Source: Cryptobacterium curtum DSM 15641 (lineage in GTDB: Bacteria; Actinomycetota; Coriobacteriia; Coriobacteriales; Eggerthellaceae). From it: a DNA stretch of 64,000 nt. Numbering within the stretch: position 1 is the stretch's first letter; each line of letters begins with the position of its first letter. Below the pieces are notes generated by a model that worked only from the letters and a program-made list of their open reading frames with translations, was not told the DNA's origin and did not search any database. Of this stretch, positions 59,332-64,000 are shown piece by piece. A program made the translations under genes and the position numbers. The stretch lies in assembly GCF_000023845.1 (NCBI RefSeq), contig NC_013170.1:1404501-1468500 (forward strand). Reading direction: 5' to 3'.

Positions 59332-59381
59332 CCTCTTTTTATTTTTGACAGTAATTCCTTACTTCTTTTCACTTTTAAAGG

Positions 59382-59398
59382 AAGGTGAGGCTAACTCT
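59382..59398. promoter_or_regulatory. DtxR-box-like site at the promoter of the DtxR gene
   Basis: AAGGTGAGGCTAACTCT closely follows the DtxR/IdeR consensus (AGGTTAG-S-CTAACCT) with a mismatch in each arm. It covers the -35 position for a TACAAT -10 box at 59412-59417, so binding would block transcription of the regulator: a probable autoregulatory site. Confidence 0.55.
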
Positions 59399-59446
59399 CC
59401 ATTGTTTTAGCTACAATAGTAAAACCGAATTGGGAAGGATACGCTT

Positions 59447-59860
59447 ATGTCCCTTGTCTTACATGAATCCGCTGAAATGTATCTCGAAACCATCTATCTA
59501 CTGCAGCAACGAAGCGACAATGTGCGTGCTGTCGATATTGCTGCAGAGATGGGTTTCTCAAAACCAACCATTAGTGAATGGATGGGAAAGCTCAAAAAAG
59601 AGGGGCTGATTAGCGCAGCAGCAAACGGCTCTATCATTCTGTCGGAGCATGGCGAGAAAATAGCACAAAGCATTTATGAACGCCATACGGTGCTCAATCA
59701 AATATTCCAATTGATCGGCGTTTCCCCCGATGTGGCCGTCCATGACGCCTGTCGCATCGAGCACTATATCAGCGATGAAACCTTTAAATGCCTTAAAGTA
59801 TATTTCGCTGATGCCCTTAAAGACGCTCCTCAAGAAGAGGACGAGTCAGAAACAAAGTAA
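59447..59860 (+). CDS. DtxR/MntR family metalloregulator (second copy)
   Basis: A 137-residue metal-sensing repressor. The winged helix is VRAVDIAAEMGFSKPTISEWMGKLKKEG (~residues 25-52); the metal/dimer domain has ESAEMYLETIYLLQ, RHTVLNQIFQLIGV, Cys-Arg-Ile-Glu-His (CRIEHYIS) and an acidic tail. No SH3 domain. Divergent from the PacL-like gene, with operator-like sites between them; it probably controls the efflux module and itself in response to Mn, Fe or Zn. AAGGAT precedes the start. Confidence 0.92.
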   Translation: MSLVLHESAEMYLETIYLLQQRSDNVRAVDIAAEMGFSKPTISEWMGKLKKEGLISAAANGSIILSEHGEKIAQSIYERHTVLNQIFQLIGVSPDVAVHDACRIEHYISDETFKCLKVYFADALKDAPQEEDESETK

Positions 59861-59984
59861 ACTTGTCCTGAAAGCGAGGGGCAGAAGGTAGAGAACAAAG
59901 TGCCTTTAAACCCTCGCCTACCGCCTGGTATCTGCCGCTAAAACTGCACCAATATGTTATCCCCCGATAAAGATACCCCGAGAA

Positions 59985-60905
59985 TTAGGTTTCCGCTGGA
60001 TTCGCGCGCTGTCGCCAAAGGCGCGGTGTCATACCCATGCAAGCCGTAAACGCATGGGAGAACTTTGACGGGTTTGCGTAGCCGACTTCAGCGGCAATAC
60101 TCGCAATTGAAACGCCTCCGCGCTCCAGAAGAAGATCGCCAGCACGTTGCATGCGGTACAAGCGATACCAGGAATACAAAGGAATGCCAAATGCTTCTTT
60201 AAAAGCTTCTTTGAGCACCGTCGCTGATGCTCCACATTCTTGTGCAACCTCAGAAATGGTTAAAGCCCGCGTGAGGTCACGCATCATAACCTCTTGAGCG
60301 CGCAGCGCAATACGCAGTCGACGCGCTTGCATGCTTGCATCAGCACTGAGCAGGCCCTGCTGACGTGAAGCGCGCAAAGCCACGAGCAACAATTCAATTG
60401 CTTTAAGACGACAGTACTCCACATCTCCTTCGCGAGCCATATTTTCTATTTCAGCTGCAATATGAGCTATCGCGGTACCCGTTTCAAGATGACAACAGGA
60501 ATCTTTAGGAGCAACAAGGCTTGCCATGGCTACCCCAGTAACACCAAAGCGAGATAGGCAGCCATCAGCTTCGTTATAAGCACGCGCCTCACATGAAACA
60601 ACCACGCCACGAAAGTTCTCGAGAGTAACAGATGCTTGCTGTTCTGAATTGGAGTGCAGCGCTACCGTACTTCCAGCATGGACCGTTGTATTGTGCCTAC
60701 GAGAAAACCGACAGTGCGCAAGCCCTCTCCCACAGTAAGCAATCGATGTTGTTTCGCCTGCATGTGGCAAAGTAACAGCATTCTGCTTGCCCGAAGCTTG
60801 TGCAACAGGCAGCATATTGACGACGTAAAGAACGACACCCGGAAAAAGCTCTATCGATCGCGCTCCATAAAACGGGCGCACAGGTCGAAAGGCAGCCTCT
60901 ATCAT
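59985..60905 (-). CDS. AraC family transcriptional regulator
   Basis: A 306-residue regulator with a variable N-terminal domain and a C-terminal double helix-turn-helix (~210-300): LTISEVAQECGASATVLKEAFKEAFG and ISIASIAAEVGYANPSKFSHAFTACMGMTPRLWR-type residues. The layout resembles PchR/YbtA-like regulators of iron genes. Its place between the Feo genes and the DtxR module fits metal control, although the target is unknown. The N-terminal domain has several Cys residues that could sense metal. Ribosome site weak (GGTGG). Confidence 0.88.
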   Translation of the reverse strand: MIEAAFRPVRPFYGARSIELFPGVVLYVVNMLPVAQASGKQNAVTLPHAGETTSIAYCGRGLAHCRFSRRHNTTVHAGSTVALHSNSEQQASVTLENFRGVVVSCEARAYNEADGCLSRFGVTGVAMASLVAPKDSCCHLETGTAIAHIAAEIENMAREGDVEYCRLKAIELLLVALRASRQQGLLSADASMQARRLRIALRAQEVMMRDLTRALTISEVAQECGASATVLKEAFKEAFGIPLYSWYRLYRMQRAGDLLLERGGVSIASIAAEVGYANPSKFSHAFTACMGMTPRLWRQRANPAET

Positions 60906-60939
60906 GCGTGCAATCCACCTTTATTTTTCTGAGCCGCTT

Positions 60940-61134
60940 TCATTGACGCCTCTGCGCCCTTTCATCAGCCTTTTCCATATCGGCAACCATTTTATCGGCA
61001 ACATCACACCCATTGCAGGCACCGTCGCATCCGTCGCACCCGCGCGGTCCACGACCCACCAAGCGACGAATCGTCGGAATAAGGGCGATCAAAATAATCG
61101 CCAGCGTAAGAATTGTTCCTACATTCAGTTCCAT
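60940..61134 (-). CDS. FeoB-associated Cys-rich membrane protein
   Basis: A 64-residue protein with one membrane helix (~6-22) followed by RGCDGCDGACNGCD, four Cys in CxxC-x3-CxxC-like spacing. This is the FeoB_associated (FeoC-like) family, usually encoded behind feoB. It starts with the same five residues as FeoB (MELNV). A strong hairpin sits between feoB and this gene, so its expression is probably lower than feoB. Confidence 0.88.
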   Translation of the reverse strand: MELNVGTILTLAIILIALIPTIRRLVGRGPRGCDGCDGACNGCDVADKMVADMEKADERAQRRQ

Positions 61135-61234
61135 GACGTATTACCTTACTTTCTTAACCTGTCTGCCATCAAAAATTACTCTTAGCGACAGGGGAAATTC
61201 CATCTTGTTACAGGTATGAAACCAGATGGATAAA

Positions 61235-61263
61235 GGGGCGGTCGGGCAAAACCCGACCGCCCC
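61235..61263 (-). terminator. Terminator/attenuator between feoB and Cys-rich partner
   Basis: GGGGCGGTCGGG and CCCGACCGCCCC form a perfect 12-bp stem with a 5-nt loop. On the minus strand it is followed by TTTATCC. Lies 12 bp after the feoB stop. Confidence 0.85.
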
Positions 61264-61275
61264 AAGATGCATCAA

Positions 61276-63750
61276 CTATGACGCATCCTTTTCATTGACA
61301 GATAAGCGCACTTTTTCGCTCTCGTACTTGTTTGGGCGAACAAGCAGATAAATCATCGCAGCTGCTACCGCAATAGCGACAATAGTGAATACATTGAACG
61401 AAACCTCGCCCAGAACCAAACCAGCAAACTGGTAAATGAGCATCGAGATTACGTATGCGAAACCGCACTCATAACCGATGGCCGCCCAGAACCACTTACC
61501 ACCGCCCATTTCCTTACGAATAGCGCCCATGGCAGCAAAGCACGGAGCACACAACAGGTTAAAGGCCAAGAATGCGTAACCCATTGCAGGAGCATAAGCC
61601 GCCTGCACATTGGCGTACCAGCCAGCACCACCAGCGTACAAAATACCAAAAGTACTGATGACGTTCTCCTTGGCAATCAAACCTGTAATGGTAGCCGCTG
61701 CTGCCTGCCAATCATTGAAGCCTTGCGGCGTAAAGATCCACGCAATCGCGTTACCAAACATGGCTAGTAAGCTCATAGCCTGGTCGTCAACTGGCCCGAA
61801 TGCACCATCAGTAAATCCGTAACCCGAAAGGAACCAAATCACGATAGCTGCAGCCAAGATGATCGTGCCAGCTTTTCTGATGAATGACCAGCAACGCTCA
61901 CCCATACTACGTAGGATTGAACCTGGTGTTGGCCAGTGATAAGCCGGCAATTCCATAACAAACGGAGCTGCTTTGCCAGCAAAAGGCTTTGTCTTCTTCA
62001 GGATAATACCTGATACGAGAATCGAGGCTATTCCCAAGAAGTAGGCGCTTGGGGCAACCCACCATACGCCGCCGAATACGGCACCAGCAATAAGCGCAAT
62101 AATAGGAAGCTTAGCTGAGCACGGCATGAACGTCGTGGTCATAACCGTCATATGACGATCGTTTTCATTCTCGATCGTACGCGACGCCATAACACCCGGC
62201 ACGCCGCAGCCAGTACCGATAAGCATCGGAATAAAGCTCTTGCCCGACAGGCCGAAACGACGGAACACACGGTCAAGAATAAAGGCAACACGCGCCATGT
62301 ACCCGCAACCTTCAAGGAATGCGAGGAACAGGAACAGAAGAATCAACTGCGGCAAGAAGCTCAGTACAGAACTGACACCAGGAATAATACCGTCGGTTAC
62401 TAAGCTCTGAACTTGCTCGTCAACATGACCAGCTTTCATGGCGTCGCCAAGCAGAGCTGACACACCCGGCACCCAGAAGCCATATTCAGTTGGATCGGGT
62501 TCTTCAAGTGCAACAGCATCGGCATATTCGTCGGCGTCGACCGTCACGACTTCGTTTTCGCCGGCATCCTGATCGTAGGCATCGTAGTCAATCGAAATAC
62601 CTGCATCACGTGCCTGCTGAATAAACTCATCAAGGTCGTCTTCATATGCGGCCTTATCGGCATCGCTCGCATCATCACCAGGAGCTTCAGGCGCTTCTAA
62701 GCCATACTCAGCAGCAGCTTTATTGAATGCTTTAATCTCATTCTGCGCCTGTTCATATGGGTCATGCACTTCACTGTATTCATCTTGACCTGCACCGATA
62801 TACCAACCATCACCAAAAAGGCCATCATTGATCCAGTCAGTGAGGTTCGTGCCCAAGGCGCTTACCGACACCCAATACACAAAGAACATAATGACAACGA
62901 AAATAGGCAGAGCTAAGAAACGGTTGGTTACAACCTGGTCAATTTTGTCAGAAACACTCATGCCACCTGTGTTTTTACAGGTAACGCACCGATCAATAAT
63001 ACTGGTAATATAAGAATAACGCTCATTAACAATGATGCTCTCAGCATCGTCGTCCATAGATTTCTCAAGCGTTTTAATGATGTCTTCGACAGCGGGTTTT
63101 GCACTCAGATGAGATTCTATCTTGCTGTCACGTTCAAACAGCTTCACAGCAAAGAAACGCTTCGCACCAGCCGAAACATCGGCAGGTAAAAGATCTTCGA
63201 TCTTGGTTAGTGCCTGCTCAACTTCATCGGCAAACTGGTGTTTGCGAACAGGAGCCTGTTTAGCTTGTGCTACTTCAAGAACCTTCTCGACCGCTTCGGT
63301 GATACCGGTATTCTTAAGGGCTGAGATAGCGACAACCGGACAACCCATTTTTTCAGAAAGCGCCTGCAGATCAATGCTATCGCCTTCCTTTTCTACAACG
63401 TCCATCATGTTCACGGCCATGATGGTAGGTATGCCAAGCTCGATCACCTGCGTGCTTAAGTAAAGGTTGCGCTCTAGGTTGCTTCCGTCGACGATATTGA
63501 TTATCGCATCAGGCTTCCCATCGATTAAATAATCGCGCGCCACCACTTCTTCAAGCGTATACGGTGAAAGCGAGTAAATACCCGGCAAGTCAACGATGGT
63601 CACATCTGAATGGCCTTTCAACTTACCAGTTTTCTTCTCAACGGTTACACCAGGCCAGTTACCTACGTACTGGTTTGCACCGGTGAGGGCGTTAAATAAG
63701 GTGGTTTTCCCACAATTAGGATTGCCCACCAACGCCACGTTCAGTTCCAT
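61276..63750 (-). CDS. feoB: Ferrous iron transporter FeoB with acidic insertion
   Basis: Main membrane pump for Fe(II), 824 residues. The G-protein domain has GNPNCGKTTLFN, GNWPGVTVEKK, DLPGIYSLSP (G3) and AVNMMDV (G4), then the FeoB core helices from ~285, with the first conserved helix FLALPIFVVIMFFVYWVSV and later GTGCGVPGVMASRTIENENDR. Residues ~318-425 are an Asp/Glu-rich insertion not usual in FeoB, placed after the first helix. ATG at 63750 has GGAGG 5 nt upstream; an upstream start adds 4 residues. Confidence 0.96.
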   Translation of the reverse strand: MELNVALVGNPNCGKTTLFNALTGANQYVGNWPGVTVEKKTGKLKGHSDVTIVDLPGIYSLSPYTLEEVVARDYLIDGKPDAIINIVDGSNLERNLYLSTQVIELGIPTIMAVNMMDVVEKEGDSIDLQALSEKMGCPVVAISALKNTGITEAVEKVLEVAQAKQAPVRKHQFADEVEQALTKIEDLLPADVSAGAKRFFAVKLFERDSKIESHLSAKPAVEDIIKTLEKSMDDDAESIIVNERYSYITSIIDRCVTCKNTGGMSVSDKIDQVVTNRFLALPIFVVIMFFVYWVSVSALGTNLTDWINDGLFGDGWYIGAGQDEYSEVHDPYEQAQNEIKAFNKAAAEYGLEAPEAPGDDASDADKAAYEDDLDEFIQQARDAGISIDYDAYDQDAGENEVVTVDADEYADAVALEEPDPTEYGFWVPGVSALLGDAMKAGHVDEQVQSLVTDGIIPGVSSVLSFLPQLILLFLFLAFLEGCGYMARVAFILDRVFRRFGLSGKSFIPMLIGTGCGVPGVMASRTIENENDRHMTVMTTTFMPCSAKLPIIALIAGAVFGGVWWVAPSAYFLGIASILVSGIILKKTKPFAGKAAPFVMELPAYHWPTPGSILRSMGERCWSFIRKAGTIILAAAIVIWFLSGYGFTDGAFGPVDDQAMSLLAMFGNAIAWIFTPQGFNDWQAAAATITGLIAKENVISTFGILYAGGAGWYANVQAAYAPAMGYAFLAFNLLCAPCFAAMGAIRKEMGGGKWFWAAIGYECGFAYVISMLIYQFAGLVLGEVSFNVFTIVAIAVAAAMIYLLVRPNKYESEKVRLSVNEKDAS

Positions 63751-63779
63751 TGATACCTCCATGATACTACAATAGTTAG

Positions 63780-63803
63780 CTATTGTTAACTATTGACCTA
63801 AAA
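63780..63803. promoter_or_regulatory. Palindrome between feoA and feoB
   Basis: AATAGTTA-N8-TAACTATT, arms of 8 bp, ends about 30 bp before the feoB start (around 63771-63794; exact ends within a few bases). It is near a GACCTAAA and looks like a metal-regulator site for an internal feoB promoter. Not a match to a consensus I can name with certainty. Confidence 0.45.
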
Positions 63804-63843
63804 TAAAGCTGCAAAATTGGCCAGCAGTAGCACAGGTGATCGT

Positions 63844-64000
63844 CTAAACGATCTCTACATGCTCAGCTTCGCTTTTACGCAAGGACAGCTCATAGCCGCG
63901 AACAGTTACTTCAACTGGATCTCCCAGTGGAGCAACCTTACGCACATATACCGAAGTGCCTTTGGTGATACCCATGTCCATGATGCGACGTTTTGTGGCG
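63844..64000 (-). CDS. feoA: FeoA domain protein, 5' part beyond window
   Basis: Only the last 51 codons are in the window. The sequence RRIMDMGITKGTSVYVRKVAPLGDPVEVTVRGYELSLRKSEAEHVEI is a classic SH3-like FeoA domain. It ends ~95 bp before feoB on the same strand, giving the usual feoA-feoB order. The start codon lies to the right of the window. Confidence 0.93.
   Translation of the reverse strand, partial: ATKRRIMDMGITKGTSVYVRKVAPLGDPVEVTVRGYELSLRKSEAEHVEIV

Overview
The window reads as an ordinary, densely coded chromosome segment of an anaerobic Gram-positive actinobacterium, most likely of the class Coriobacteriia (Eggerthellaceae type). Clues are a LuxR regulator whose N-terminus is a 12-helix membrane domain, a Tat/lipobox fumarate-reductase-like flavoprotein, a SUF-only Fe-S operon ordered C-B-D-S-U, and the Feo iron system. 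Base composition looks near 50% GC, low for that family; a small-genome Cryptobacterium-like organism would fit, but this is inference. I see no phage, insertion sequence, integrase or CRISPR array.

Layout. 1-4058 (minus): a tetrapyrrole operon, siroheme dehydrogenase - hemA - hemC - cobA (cut by the left edge). 4179-8873: orphan amino-acid-binding lipoprotein, ComF, glutaredoxin, tRNA-Gly and tRNA-Pro, rdgB and a TetR regulator, which faces a secreted flavoprotein (9162-10862). 11104-17590: membrane-anchored EEP hydrolase, LuxR membrane regulator, aroE, aroD and an AGCS symporter. 17862-21317: FMN riboswitch followed by a riboflavin ECF transporter operon (ribU-ecfA1-ecfA2-ecfT). 21409-26127: DUF1292 protein, fused SecDF, tgt. 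26129-31735: the rest of a queuosine region (HAD protein, queH-queA, queuosine-precursor transporter with a preQ1-I riboswitch, queC-queF). 31918-35502: lysine riboswitch with an NhaC-family carrier, then a second AGCS symporter. 35681-41707: aroK, DUF2207/LemA membrane cluster with a tRNA-Ser inside it, ispE, tadA. 41753-50176: tRNA-Ser, citrate synthase, tRNA-Arg, ABC exporter with a tiny membrane ORF behind it, 5-formyl-THF cyclo-ligase, DUF6483 protein, ruvBAC, DtxR regulator. 50448-55818: the suf operon, led by a 25-bp palindrome or branched RNA leader. 56008-64000: metal homeostasis. This comprises an HMA protein, a P1B-type ATPase and a PacL/DUF6110-like small protein, facing a second DtxR regulator across DtxR-box-like palindromes; then an AraC regulator and the Feo system (Cys-rich partner, feoB, 3' part of feoA).

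How the genes work together: three sensing RNAs (FMN, preQ1, lysine) each control a transporter for the matching nutrient, suggesting a scavenging lifestyle. The right-hand 14 kb joins iron uptake, Fe-S assembly and metal export, probably under metalloregulators of the DtxR family. A second theme is that many conserved enzymes here (CobA, EcfA2, IspE, SufC, SecDF, QueF, 5-formyl-THF cyclo-ligase, FeoB and the binding lipoprotein) carry low-complexity insertions or tails, suggesting repeat-driven protein expansion in this lineage. The most interesting unexplained pieces are the PacL-like/ATPase/HMA/DtxR module, the suf leader palindrome, and the acidic insertion in FeoB.
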